Assembly (NCBI RefSeq): GCF_022482905.1
Contig: NZ_JAKVOI010000001.1
Coordinates: 806,001-870,000, forward strand
Length of the DNA: 64,000 nucleotides
Reading direction: 5' to 3'
Source of the DNA: Clostridium sp.
Lineage (GTDB): Bacteria; Bacillota; Clostridia; Clostridiales; Clostridiaceae
Positions within the stretch are counted from its first letter, which is position 1; each line of letters begins with the position of its first letter. The position numbers and the translations under genes were made by a program. Below are positions 54,301-62,920 of this stretch, piece after piece. Below the pieces are notes generated by a model. The model saw only the letters and a list, made by a program, of their open reading frames with translations. It had not been told where the DNA came from and made no database searches.

Positions 54301-56803
54301 AAAAAGTAATGGTGTTAGTTTACATATTTCAAATGATAAACTAAATAAATGGCTCGAAATATCAAATAAAACACCTTTGTTGGACATTATAAATTTATTT
54401 TTGAAGTTAGATATTTTTACTGATGCTAAAAGAGGATATTCTTTAAATGAGATATGTGAGAAGGTAGATGTTATAGAGTCATATAGACCTCTTTTAAAGA
54501 GATGGGTAAATGCATTAAAAGAGGAAAAATATATTATTGAAGAAAATAAAAAATATAAAATAAATTATAAGATGAGTAAAAATGAAGTAGAAGAATCTTG
54601 GAAAATTTGGAATGAAATCGCAAAAAAAATTAATTATAGTGATATTATGATGAATTATTTTATGAAATCAAAAGAGAACTTGTTACCATTATTGCGAGGA
54701 GAGATTGATCCAATAGATTTATTTTTTCCTAAGGGAGATTTTTCTATAGCTTTGGCGGCTTATAGAGATAATATTATTAGTAAATACTTAAATAGGATTT
54801 TGATTATTAATATTATAACTATTGTTGAATTATTAACTAAAAAGAATCCTCAGCATCATATAAAAATTTTAGAAGTTGGTGCCGGAGTGGGAGGAGTTAG
54901 TATAGATTTAATTCCTGCTTTAGATAAATATAATATTAGCTATTTATTTACAGATATATCCTATTCGTTTTTAAATGAAGCTCAAAGAAGATTTAAGAAC
55001 TATTCATGGGTGGATTATGCCTTATATGATATTAATGAAGATTTTTGGAAACAAAACATGGAATCCTCCAAGTGGGATATTATAATATGTAATAATGTTC
55101 TCCATAATGCAAATGATGAAATTAGAATATTAAAGCAATTTAATGAAATGAGCAAAATAAATGGATATGTATTTATTATAGATGCTACAGGCAAAAATTA
55201 TGCGCTTTTAACATCAATGGAATTTCATAATGGATTAAATGGAGTTGAAGATTTTAGAGGCGGATCTGATCAAGTGTTTTTATCTAAAAAACAATGGAAA
55301 GATACCTTTAAAAAATCTGGAATTGAAATAGTATCTGCGTTCCCTGAAAGTGATAGTTATTTAAATAGGGTAGGTCAAACATTGTTTGTTGGGATATTCA
55401 AATCAAATAAAATTAAAATAGATAAAAAAGAAATAGATGAATTTTCAAGAAATAGACTTCCTGAATATATGATTCCATCTTATATTGAAATAATAAATGA
55501 AATACCAATAACACCTAATGGGAAAATAGATAGAAGATATTTACTTAAGAGAGTAGAAGAAAATAGTAATAACAAAATGAATAAATATGGAGAACTTCCG
55601 GCAAATGATCTGGAAAAGCGTATTGCAGGGATTTGGTGCAAAAAGTTAAAAAAGGATGTTATATATAGAGATGATAACTTTTATAATATAGGGGGAGATT
55701 CATTATTAGCAGCTCAAATTGTTGCTGAAATTAAAGAGAAAATTGTTGAAGCGAAAGAATGGACATGGGATCAGCTTATGTCTGCTATTATTGAAAATTC
55801 TACAATTAAATCACTTGCCGGTAAGCTACAAAAGTGTAGTATAAATATAACTTTGGAAAAGAAACATAATTTAGCTATTCTTGAAGAAAAAGCTGAGCAT
55901 AATCTGTTAAGAATATTGATTCATGATGGAACTGGAACTATTACTCCATATAATGAACTTATACCATATTTAAAAGAGGATAATAACAGTCTAGGAGGAT
56001 TTATATGTTCAGATATGAATGAATATTTGTCCATAGATTATTCTAGTTTAATTAGAACTCTTGGGAATAAATACGCAAATGAAATAAAAAAGACTGATTT
56101 CAAAGAAATTGAATTAATAGGTTATTGTATGGGTGGATTAATAGCATTAGAAATATATAAAAATTTGGCGGGAACTGATTTGAAAATAAGGCCGGTAATA
56201 AGTATTGATACTACTCCAAATGATCATATGGTTTATAATGAATTGTTGATGGAAAGAGCATTTGGACTTTTAATAGGAGCAGATATAATAAAAGCGGGTC
56301 ATACAGTAGATGACAGATTAATAAAGTTAGCTGTCCAAAATTTGAAAATGGATTATAAGAGTATTGTTTCAAATAAAAAATTGATTTCATTATCAGGAGA
56401 ATATGAAGCAATTGGTGATTGTTATAAAAAAATGCTAAATAAAAGTAAAAAAGATAGATTGATAAAAATATATGAAACATTGCCACAAGTAAATAAAGAA
56501 TTATGGGGATATCAAAAAGAAAGATTGGATTTATTATTTGAAGTTTTTTGTCATAGCTTTAGAGCAGTGAAAGAATATAATGAAACTGTATTTGCGGGAG
56601 ATGTATGGTCATTAAGTTGCAAAGACAAGTCATCATCATTTTTGCCAATAAAGGAGAATGATAATAATAAGTTTTGGGAAAATATAACATATGGAAATTT
56701 AAAGAAAACTTTAATTGATGGAAATCACTTATCATGTTTATCTAAAAAATATTCTAAAGAGCTTTCAAGTTTAATAATGAATGGAGAAGAAAATGCAGAA
56801 TAG
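51344..56803 (+). CDS. NRPS 2: docking-Cy-A(MT)-PCP-TE (PchF-like)
   Basis: 1819 residues. A TubC-type docking domain (1-55) accepts the chain from NRPS 1. The Cy domain (about 65-500) has DMLIADFTS (200-208). The A domain has TSGSTGVPKG near 672 and FDLSVFDIF from 715, with D-L-F and Asn (WNSVP), compatible with cysteine. The embedded methyltransferase has an intact SAM loop ILEVGAGVGG (1175-1184), unlike NRPS 1. PCP has Ser1453 (IGGDSL). The TE (about 1520-1819) reads GYCMGG, with Cys1595 where most TEs have Ser. It would add a third Cys-derived ring, methylate it and release the product. It starts 13 bp after NRPS 1. Confidence 0.94.
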   Translation: MKIEHLILKYQEKGITFSVEDNKLKYSSPKGAINKEAIDEIKKQKMELIEYIKNNPSKIVVDIDNKYKEFPLTDIQSAYLVGRNSVYEYGGIGCKIYSEFEFPKIDILRLEAAWEKVIENNDMLHAVIHNNGTQSILENYKIPRITNWNLESLDENEIDKHFKNIRERLIKKQYHPEKWPLFDLELSEFKEKSIIHFSLDMLIADFTSINLIVKELEECYFNINMKNKEYRKMLSFRDVMIYDRNRKNNPEYINKRKHDKQYWTDRVKKLPCSPILPIDSMKEKNVSITQFNTIINKDNYKKLKQLAKDERVTVSNILLSLYIEILSYWSQQKSFCINVTISNRPPIHSEINNIIGDFTVNDILEVKDINDCNFIERVKAVQKQLFDDISHLSFTGIEVIREMKKIYGKSFTMPFVYTSTLGLDNSDDRKNYKSKLVYKISQTPQVLIDCQVMEHNEEILITWDVRNNIFPDKIIEHMFSMYENILAKIVKGNVFNEKNIVGLPLEMKTKRDEINNNKKYFKEEALHEGFLNNVKIHPDLEALNIENKSYSYEDLYLYANAVRNVLIEKGAKYGDIIIVELDKGIWQIASVIGILMIGGVYLPIDNEQPVERKNQIKIDSKSKFVITYGADNINKANNLIEINVNEICTFEHSGIISEKVDPSNPAYIIYTSGSTGVPKGVVISHRAAMNTINDIIDRFNITKDDKVLAVANLAFDLSVFDIFAILKVGGSIILPDGKKNPSEWAKLVIDNSVTIWNSVPAQIQMLLSYLESENIKNIQSLRLILLSGDWIPVKLPERLNKIFDKALIVSLGGATEASIWSIYYNIDLKRKYFKSIPYGRPLSNQSFYVLDSNLKECPDWVKGELYIGGDGLAIEYLNEKKITDSKFIYHKILNKRLYRTGDLGRYMPDGNIEFLGREDNQLKIRGHRIELNEIQSVIESHPYVENSIIISFSENKDKIAAFVQPIMEESGVLQKKLIDLKKVISEKSNGVSLHISNDKLNKWLEISNKTPLLDIINLFLKLDIFTDAKRGYSLNEICEKVDVIESYRPLLKRWVNALKEEKYIIEENKKYKINYKMSKNEVEESWKIWNEIAKKINYSDIMMNYFMKSKENLLPLLRGEIDPIDLFFPKGDFSIALAAYRDNIISKYLNRILIINIITIVELLTKKNPQHHIKILEVGAGVGGVSIDLIPALDKYNISYLFTDISYSFLNEAQRRFKNYSWVDYALYDINEDFWKQNMESSKWDIIICNNVLHNANDEIRILKQFNEMSKINGYVFIIDATGKNYALLTSMEFHNGLNGVEDFRGGSDQVFLSKKQWKDTFKKSGIEIVSAFPESDSYLNRVGQTLFVGIFKSNKIKIDKKEIDEFSRNRLPEYMIPSYIEIINEIPITPNGKIDRRYLLKRVEENSNNKMNKYGELPANDLEKRIAGIWCKKLKKDVIYRDDNFYNIGGDSLLAAQIVAEIKEKIVEAKEWTWDQLMSAIIENSTIKSLAGKLQKCSINITLEKKHNLAILEEKAEHNLLRILIHDGTGTITPYNELIPYLKEDNNSLGGFICSDMNEYLSIDYSSLIRTLGNKYANEIKKTDFKEIELIGYCMGGLIALEIYKNLAGTDLKIRPVISIDTTPNDHMVYNELLMERAFGLLIGADIIKAGHTVDDRLIKLAVQNLKMDYKSIVSNKKLISLSGEYEAIGDCYKKMLNKSKKDRLIKIYETLPQVNKELWGYQKERLDLLFEVFCHSFRAVKEYNETVFAGDVWSLSCKDKSSSFLPIKENDNNKFWENITYGNLKKTLIDGNHLSCLSKKYSKELSSLIMNGEENAE

Positions 56804-57890
56804 AAGAATTGGAATATTAGGGTATGGCGGAAATGTTGGAAGGGTAGTTGTGGATTATTTAAAACATAGATATTATTTAAGATGTGGACAAAGAAATATA
56901 AATTATATTGATAGTTCAAATTCTAATATTGAATATATTAAAATAGATATTTATGATAATTACTTGTTAAAAAGATTTTGTGAGGGATGTGATGTAATTA
57001 TAAATTGTATTGGGCCATCATATTTTGTTTCAGAAACAATAGCCAGAACTGCTTTAAAAGTAAGTAATAATTATATTGATATATTTGGGGTAAATTTATT
57101 AAACAAAGAATGGATTTCCGGAAATAAAAAAATTATATTAGGGGCAGGAAGTTTTCCAGGATTATCTGGAATACTTCCTAATTGGCTGATAAATTCCCAA
57201 TTTGACAGGATTGAGAATTTATATATATATGCTGGAGGAAAGGAATATATCAGTAAAGCAGCCTGTGCTGATCTATTATTGAGCATATTTCATAATTTTG
57301 GAAAGCCGAATTTTTATTACTCAAATCATAAAATGTTAAATAACAAGTATGTTATAGATAATAAGGTTATAGGATTTTCAGAAGATTATGATTTATTTGA
57401 ATATATGACAAAAGAAATATTTGATTCAGCAAATAAACTTAATATAAACGAATTTCATTGGTATAATGTTCAGGTAAATAAACAATATAGATCTGTTTTG
57501 GAAGATGCTATTTTTAAAATAGTTAAAAATAAAACTAAAGAAGAAATTTACAGAGTTTCTGAAGATATAATTTTTAGAATGGGTGAAAATAATAACTCCA
57601 GGAATTGGTACAATATTTATATTAAGTCTAAGGGTTTAAAGAATGAAAAGAAAAAGACTTATAATGCATTATTTGAATGCAAAGAAAGTAATGCTATTAA
57701 TGGGTTTATAGCATCTATGTGTGCTGAATGCATTTTAAAACTAAAAAGTTTGTGTGGAATATACTGGCCATTTCAAATATTAAATTCTATTGATGTAATG
57801 GATAAATTGCAGAAAGAAAATATTATTAAAATTACACAAATGTTTCATGGTGATATAGAAAAAAATGATATTGAGAAGGGGACAATCTAA
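56793..57890 (+). CDS. Saccharopine dehydrogenase-like NAD(P) reductase of the siderophore locus
   Basis: A 365-residue protein with an N-terminal Rossmann loop GILGYGGNVGR and the saccharopine dehydrogenase-like segment CDVIINCIGP, then AGSFPGLSGILPNW. It overlaps the end of NRPS 2; ATG 56793 with GGAG is preferred to ATG 56781. I recall that enantio-pyochelin clusters use PchK, a thiazoline reductase different from PchG; this gene could play that part. With a PchG-type reductase next door, two rings could be reduced, or one enzyme may act on another intermediate. Confidence 0.8.
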   Translation: MQNRRIGILGYGGNVGRVVVDYLKHRYYLRCGQRNINYIDSSNSNIEYIKIDIYDNYLLKRFCEGCDVIINCIGPSYFVSETIARTALKVSNNYIDIFGVNLLNKEWISGNKKIILGAGSFPGLSGILPNWLINSQFDRIENLYIYAGGKEYISKAACADLLLSIFHNFGKPNFYYSNHKMLNNKYVIDNKVIGFSEDYDLFEYMTKEIFDSANKLNINEFHWYNVQVNKQYRSVLEDAIFKIVKNKTKEEIYRVSEDIIFRMGENNNSRNWYNIYIKSKGLKNEKKKTYNALFECKESNAINGFIASMCAECILKLKSLCGIYWPFQILNSIDVMDKLQKENIIKITQMFHGDIEKNDIEKGTI

Positions 57891-58972
57891 TGAATGATAG
57901 GATAAGAGTAATAGTATTTGGTATAGGATTTGGGCAATTCTATTTAGGAGGAATTTTAAAACTGAATAAAAAATTTAAATTGGTTGGAATTTTTTCAAAA
58001 GGAAGTGAATTATCTAAAAAATATGCTAAATTAAATAATGTCCCTCTCTATACAGATATTAATAAAATAAATAAAAATATAGCAGATATGGCTTGTGTAG
58101 TAATAAAGTCCACGGTAGTAGGTGGTGAGGGAACTAATATAGCTAAAAAATTATTAAAAAAGGGTATACATGTTTTGCAGGAACAGCCAATCCATTTAGA
58201 AGATTATTTAGACTGTATAAAATTAGCTAAAAAGTATAATTGTAAGTATCAATTAAATACATTTTATCCAAATCTTAAACCAATTTCGGGTTTTATCAAT
58301 ATAGCTAAAAATATAGCGAAAAAATGTAAAATAGTTTATATAAATGCGGAATGTAGTATTCATGTATTGTTTCCAATGATAGATATATTAGGGAAAGCGT
58401 TAAATGGATTATATCCTTGGAAGTTCAAACTTTTAAGAAAAGCAAATAAAAATATTCCATTTTGTATTGTTGATGGCAGTATTAATAATATTCCCATTTG
58501 CATGAATATACAAAATCAAATAGAGCCATATAATTCAGAAAATTATATGTATTTGTTACATAGAATATCAATAACAACGAATTGCGGAAATTTAATTTTA
58601 ACTGGAAGTAATGGCATGGTGATATGGGAACCTTGTATTAGTAGACACAAAAATAAATATGATTTATCGTATAATGAAAAAATGGATAAATTTTTAGACT
58701 TACCTATATATGAAATTTATGACTTTTTTCCTCCTGTTCTATACAGAAAGTTATATGATGAAATATGGGAAGAAAGTATAAAGATATCATTGGAAACTTT
58801 TTATACCGAATTAAAAAATAAAAAGTATATAAATGAAGCTACTCAGCTTATTATAGATGTATGTAGAGTATGGAAGACTCTTGGATTAGAGGTTGGGAAA
58901 AGTATACTTATAGATGGATATATCAAGAAACCGTTGAAACTAAGCGATATCATTAATGGTAAGATGCAGTAG
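57890..58972 (+). CDS. Thiazolinyl imide reductase (Irp3/PchG type)
   Basis: A 360-residue Gfo/Idh/MocA-like reductase: VIVFGIGFGQFYLGGI, the VLQEQPIHLED segment (matching the QEHPLH region of Irp3/PchG) and LNTFYPNLKP. It reduces one thiazoline of the enzyme-bound chain to thiazolidine with NADPH. The ATG overlaps the stop of the preceding gene (TAATG) and AAGGGG lies upstream, so it is tightly coupled. It is the last plus-strand gene before the convergent AraC regulator, which ends 10 bp away. Confidence 0.92.
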   Translation: MNDRIRVIVFGIGFGQFYLGGILKLNKKFKLVGIFSKGSELSKKYAKLNNVPLYTDINKINKNIADMACVVIKSTVVGGEGTNIAKKLLKKGIHVLQEQPIHLEDYLDCIKLAKKYNCKYQLNTFYPNLKPISGFINIAKNIAKKCKIVYINAECSIHVLFPMIDILGKALNGLYPWKFKLLRKANKNIPFCIVDGSINNIPICMNIQNQIEPYNSENYMYLLHRISITTNCGNLILTGSNGMVIWEPCISRHKNKYDLSYNEKMDKFLDLPIYEIYDFFPPVLYRKLYDEIWEESIKISLETFYTELKNKKYINEATQLIIDVCRVWKTLGLEVGKSILIDGYIKKPLKLSDIINGKMQ

Positions 58973-58981
58973 GCTAGTAAA

Positions 58982-59962
58982 TTAAAGACTTGGTTTATTG
59001 CTTTTTAACAATTTTCTATAATCTTTTGGAAGTATACCTATATTGCGTTTAAATATTTCTGAAAATCTACTTGCACTTGTATAACCAACTGTTTCAGCAA
59101 TTTGTGATATTGACAGATTAGTATTGGAAAGTAAATATTCAGCATGATTGATTCTGCAACTTTGAATATATTCTGTAATTGTGCAATTATTTACTTGTTT
59201 AAATGACTGTTTCAGCTTTGTTTTTCCCATGCAGGCGATTTTTGACAATTGATTGAGAGATAGTTTAAATGAAGCATGGTCATTAATAAAAGATGATACA
59301 TTTTTTATTTGAGTATAATCACTGTTGGATAAAGGGAGGAGACTTGCTGCTGAAGTTCTCTGCTTATCAAGTACGAGTGAAATTGCTTCTGCTATTTTTG
59401 CTTCATAAAAAATTTTTGCACTAATGCCTGTACCTTTATAAAGCTTAATTTGTTTTAACAATAATATCATTTCTGGGAAATCAGTAGATTCATTTAATGT
59501 GAGAAACGCTTCCTTGGGATTTAAGTATTCATCAGGATACTTTTTTTTTAGATAATTTTCATAATATTCAGGTGTAATTTCAATTCCAATTGATTTAATT
59601 GGAATTTTTTTATGTATGAGAGCTCTAAAAGGTATCTTTCCACCCAAATAAGTTTTGACACAGTTTGCATTTATTCTCCTATAAGGGCATAATTCATCTC
59701 CGGAGACAGATTTATAATAGGTTATACTTAAACATTCAGGAAGAATGCATTCTATAAGAAAATCATCGTGAAAGAAAAAATCATGAATTTTTATATCAAA
59801 TAAGTCTTCTTTGGAGTATACCCAGTAATATCCATATCCAAGTTCATTAGATAATTTCCATGTTTGTCCCATAGGATTGAATTTTCCCATCTTAGAGTCT
59901 ATCTTATTAAAACCTTTTGTAAATAATAGATCTTCATAAAAGTTAGAAATATTTTTTCCCAT
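58982..59962 (-). CDS. AraC-family regulator (YbtA/PchR type)
   Basis: A 326-residue regulator. The C-terminal 100 residues form the AraC DNA-binding domain with both helix-turn-helix units (LNQLSKIACMGKTKLKQSFK and ISQIAETVGYTSASRFSEIF). The TKLKxxFKQ wording is characteristic of PchR/YbtA proteins, which sense the ferric siderophore through the N-terminal domain (about 1-210). It probably activates the ECF operon facing it, and perhaps biosynthesis, when iron-siderophore is present. Tandem repeats in the intergenic region are the likely binding site. Confidence 0.92.
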   Translation of the reverse strand: MGKNISNFYEDLLFTKGFNKIDSKMGKFNPMGQTWKLSNELGYGYYWVYSKEDLFDIKIHDFFFHDDFLIECILPECLSITYYKSVSGDELCPYRRINANCVKTYLGGKIPFRALIHKKIPIKSIGIEITPEYYENYLKKKYPDEYLNPKEAFLTLNESTDFPEMILLLKQIKLYKGTGISAKIFYEAKIAEAISLVLDKQRTSAASLLPLSNSDYTQIKNVSSFINDHASFKLSLNQLSKIACMGKTKLKQSFKQVNNCTITEYIQSCRINHAEYLLSNTNLSISQIAETVGYTSASRFSEIFKRNIGILPKDYRKLLKSNKPSL

Positions 59963-59999
59963 TATTACCTAATTACCTCTCTTTAATTTTACTGCAATT

Positions 60000-60040
60000 A
60001 GCCGTAAAAATAGTATAATCAGCCGTAAAAAAGTATATCT
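60000..60040 (+). repeat. Tandem 21-bp direct repeats, probable AraC-regulator binding site
   Basis: AGCCGTAAAAATAGTATAAT (60000-60019) is followed 21 bp on by AGCCGTAAAAAAGTATATCT (60021-60040). The 21-bp period places both on one DNA face, as AraC-type activators require, and the second repeat abuts the -35 at 60042. Confidence 0.75.
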
Positions 60041-60041
60041 A

Positions 60042-60070
60042 TTGAATAGAGTTTTTATATGTGTTATATT
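60042..60070 (+). promoter_or_regulatory. Promoter of the ECF transporter operon
   Basis: TTGAAT (60042-60047), a 17-bp spacer and TATATT (60065-60070) lie directly after the direct repeats, the arrangement expected of an activated promoter. The transcript would have a leader of about 80 nt. Confidence 0.7.
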
Positions 60071-60156
60071 ATGCCTGAACCTAACAATATTTTATCAAAA
60101 TAGGAATTGTTTGTCAAAGTAAAACTATGAATTAATAATAATTGTGGGAGGTTGCC

Positions 60157-60765
60157 ATGAAAAAAAAGAATTATTCAAAAAAGAGTTTATCAGTTAAAGA
60201 TCTAATTACTACTGGTATTTTTTCGGCATTACTATTTATTGCGATTATGATTGGAGGAATACCATTTGCGACTAATCCTATTACAACATTTTATATGCCA
60301 GTTGGAGCTAGTTTGCTGGGAGGACCAATTTTTTTATTACTGGTGGCCAAAGTTCAAAAACCAGGTTCTATAACTATTGCAGGAGTTTTATGTGGAATAA
60401 TATTTTTTGCAACAGGAATGCATTGGGGCATGGATATAGGAATTGCAATAGGAGGATTTATTGGAGATATTATTGCTTCAAATAAGAAATATAAAAACAT
60501 AAAAAATAATATTATTGCTTATAATTTCCTTTGCCTTGGGCTTACTGGAACTTATATTAGTTATTTTATTAATCCTGAAAAATGGTCAAGGTATATGTTG
60601 AATGGTGGAACGGATATCAATTACATAAATACTATGAACTCAGTTGCTCACAATTGGATGCTGATTGTGATAATACTAGGAACAATAGTGATAGCTACAA
60701 TAAGCGGGCTTATTGGAAAAAAATTACTGAAAAAGCAATTTGAAAAGGCGGGAATTATCTCTTGA
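60157..60765 (+). CDS. ECF transporter S component (MptD/Trep_Strep family)
   Basis: About 202 residues with five or six hydrophobic segments. The N-terminus KDLITTGIFSALLFIAIMIGG and the PVGASLLGGPIFLLLVAKV and GIAIGGFIGDIIAS segments match the MptD/TIGR02185 ECF substrate-binding family. The S component captures the ligand. Here it is encoded with its own T and A proteins and controlled next to a siderophore regulator, so a ferric siderophore or precursor is the likely ligand. ATG 60157 has GGGAGG upstream. Its stop overlaps the T-component start. Confidence 0.85.
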   Translation: MKKKNYSKKSLSVKDLITTGIFSALLFIAIMIGGIPFATNPITTFYMPVGASLLGGPIFLLLVAKVQKPGSITIAGVLCGIIFFATGMHWGMDIGIAIGGFIGDIIASNKKYKNIKNNIIAYNFLCLGLTGTYISYFINPEKWSRYMLNGGTDINYINTMNSVAHNWMLIVIILGTIVIATISGLIGKKLLKKQFEKAGIIS

Positions 60766-61457
60766 TTACAATTAAATTGGATATAAGAACAAAGTTAATA
60801 ATGTTATTATTATGTATTTTATCCACGGCTTTTTTACCAGAATTAAAATATGAATTCATTTTGATTCTATTGCTATTTATTGTTGGCATTTTTTCTGGCG
60901 TGTTAAAGTATTCTGCAGAATTAACTATAGCATATTGTATTATATACGGATTTTCTATTCTGAGTATTAATTATATCACCGGAAATTTAACTACTTCTTT
61001 TATTGCTTTTTTTGCATTATTAAATAAGGTTTATCCTTGTATAATGATGGCAGGGTTAATAATAAAAACTACAAAAGTAAGTGAATTTATTTCAGGTTTA
61101 TATAAGATAAAAGTCCCCAGGAATATAATCATTCCTTTGGCAGTAATGATGAGATATATTCCAGTGATAGAAGAGGATAGAAGGTTTATAAAAGATGCAA
61201 TGAAAATGAGAAATATTTCGCCATCCATCATAGGATTCATAAAGAAGCCTATGATGAATATAGAGTGCATATATGTACCTTTATTGTTATCTGCGTCTAA
61301 AACAGCAGATGAGCTTACAATTGCGTGCGTTACACGAGGAATAGAAAATCCCAATCCAAGAACCTGCTTAGAGAATATAAGATTTCGATTATGTGATTTT
61401 ATTGTTTTTCTTATATTCGTTTTATATCTAATTTTTTTGATTTTAAAAGGAAGGTAG
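60762..61457 (+). CDS. ECF transporter T component (EcfT-like)
   Basis: A 231-residue membrane protein with about five TM segments and the EcfT coupling motifs: PLAVMMRYIPVIEEDRRFIK and LTIACVTRGIENP (the A-R-G-like region that contacts the ATPases). It links the S component to the ATPase. The TTG start overlaps the S gene stop. Confidence 0.87.
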   Translation: MITIKLDIRTKLIMLLLCILSTAFLPELKYEFILILLLFIVGIFSGVLKYSAELTIAYCIIYGFSILSINYITGNLTTSFIAFFALLNKVYPCIMMAGLIIKTTKVSEFISGLYKIKVPRNIIIPLAVMMRYIPVIEEDRRFIKDAMKMRNISPSIIGFIKKPMMNIECIYVPLLLSASKTADELTIACVTRGIENPNPRTCLENIRFRLCDFIVFLIFVLYLIFLILKGR

Positions 61458-61461
61458 CTAT

Positions 61462-62904
61462 ATGATTCAGTTCAATAATGTAGGATTTACTTATAAAGAT
61501 GCGAAGGATGAATGTATAAAAAGTTTAAATTTAACAATTAATGATGGAGAATGTGTATTGATAACGGGGAAAAGTGGTTGTGGTAAAACAACAATAACAC
61601 GTTTGATTAATGGCCTGATACCAAAATATTTTGATGGTAAATTGGATGGAAATGTTATTATTGATGGAGTCGATTTAATGAATTTGCCCATATATAAAAT
61701 ATCTGAAAAGGTTGGATCAGTCTTTCAAAATCCTAGAACCCAGTTTTTTAATGTGGACACAAATAGTGAAATTGCATTTGGAATGGAAAATCAAGGCATA
61801 CAAAGAGAAATAATGGACGAAACTTTAATCAAAATATCAAATGAACTTAAAATTAATGATTTACTAAAAAAAAATATTTTTTCATTATCTGGAGGACAAA
61901 AGCAAAAACTAGCTTTTGCCTCAGTTTATGCAATGAATCCAGATATCTATTTACTGGACGAGCCATCTTCAAATTTAGATGTTAATGCTATTAATATTTT
62001 GAAAAACAATATTTTATTGTTAAAAAAGAAGAAAAAGACAATCATTATTGTAGAGCATAGACTTTATTATCTAAGGAATATAGTGGATAGAATTTTGTAT
62101 TTTGATCAGGGAAAATTAAAAAAAGAATTTACCTCAGAAGAGTTTAAAAATTTAGATAAATTGGAATGTAAAAAGTTAGGATTAAGAAATGTAAAATTAA
62201 ATGTTGAAAGTATTATAAAAACAAATGAAAGAAATATGACAAATTCTCATACTTTAAGGGTAAGAGATTTTTTTATAGGATATGGGAAAAAATGTATATT
62301 ATCAAATATCAATATAAATGCTGGTAGGGGTGAAATTATTGCAATTGTTGGAAACAATGGAGTTGGGAAAACCACCTTTGTTCGGACCATTTGCGGTCTT
62401 ATCCATGAAATAAGTGGAAGTATCTATTGGAATAATAAAAAATTGTCATGTAAAGAGAGGTTAAATATATCTTATATGGTACTGCAAGATGTAAATTATC
62501 AGCTATTTGCCGATAGTGTTGAAAATGAGTGCGTATTGGGAATTGACAATCCAAATATGAAGTTAGTAGAGGAAACATTGAAAAGCCTGGATATTTATGA
62601 TTATAAAGAAGTTCACCCAAATATTCTTTCAGGAGGGCAAAAACAAAGAACGGCTGTTGCAGTTAGTATATTATGCAATAAAGATTTGCTAGTATTTGAT
62701 GAGCCAAGTAGCGGCTTGGATTATGATGGAATGAATGATATATCAAACGTTGTTAAAAAACTGTCTGATAAGGGAAAATTAATTTTTATTGTTACTCATG
62801 ATTTTGAACTTATTTCACAAATTTGCAGCCGCATTTTGTATTTTGACAAGGAGGGAATACATAATGAGATAAAGGAAGATTTTTTTAGAAAAAGTATTAT
62901 TTAA
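61462..62904 (+). CDS. ECF transporter ATPase, two fused nucleotide-binding domains
   Basis: 480 residues with two complete ABC domains. Domain 1 has GKSGCGKTT, LSGGQKQK and YLLDEPSS; domain 2 has GNNGVGKTT, LSGGQKQR and LVFDEPSS. This is an EcfA1-EcfA2 fusion that energises the dedicated ECF importer. It starts 4 bp after the T gene and the next gene begins 16 bp later, so the transport genes form one operon. Confidence 0.93.
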   Translation: MIQFNNVGFTYKDAKDECIKSLNLTINDGECVLITGKSGCGKTTITRLINGLIPKYFDGKLDGNVIIDGVDLMNLPIYKISEKVGSVFQNPRTQFFNVDTNSEIAFGMENQGIQREIMDETLIKISNELKINDLLKKNIFSLSGGQKQKLAFASVYAMNPDIYLLDEPSSNLDVNAINILKNNILLLKKKKKTIIIVEHRLYYLRNIVDRILYFDQGKLKKEFTSEEFKNLDKLECKKLGLRNVKLNVESIIKTNERNMTNSHTLRVRDFFIGYGKKCILSNININAGRGEIIAIVGNNGVGKTTFVRTICGLIHEISGSIYWNNKKLSCKERLNISYMVLQDVNYQLFADSVENECVLGIDNPNMKLVEETLKSLDIYDYKEVHPNILSGGQKQRTAVAVSILCNKDLLVFDEPSSGLDYDGMNDISNVVKKLSDKGKLIFIVTHDFELISQICSRILYFDKEGIHNEIKEDFFRKSII

Positions 62905-62920
62905 AAAGGAAGGTGTTTTG

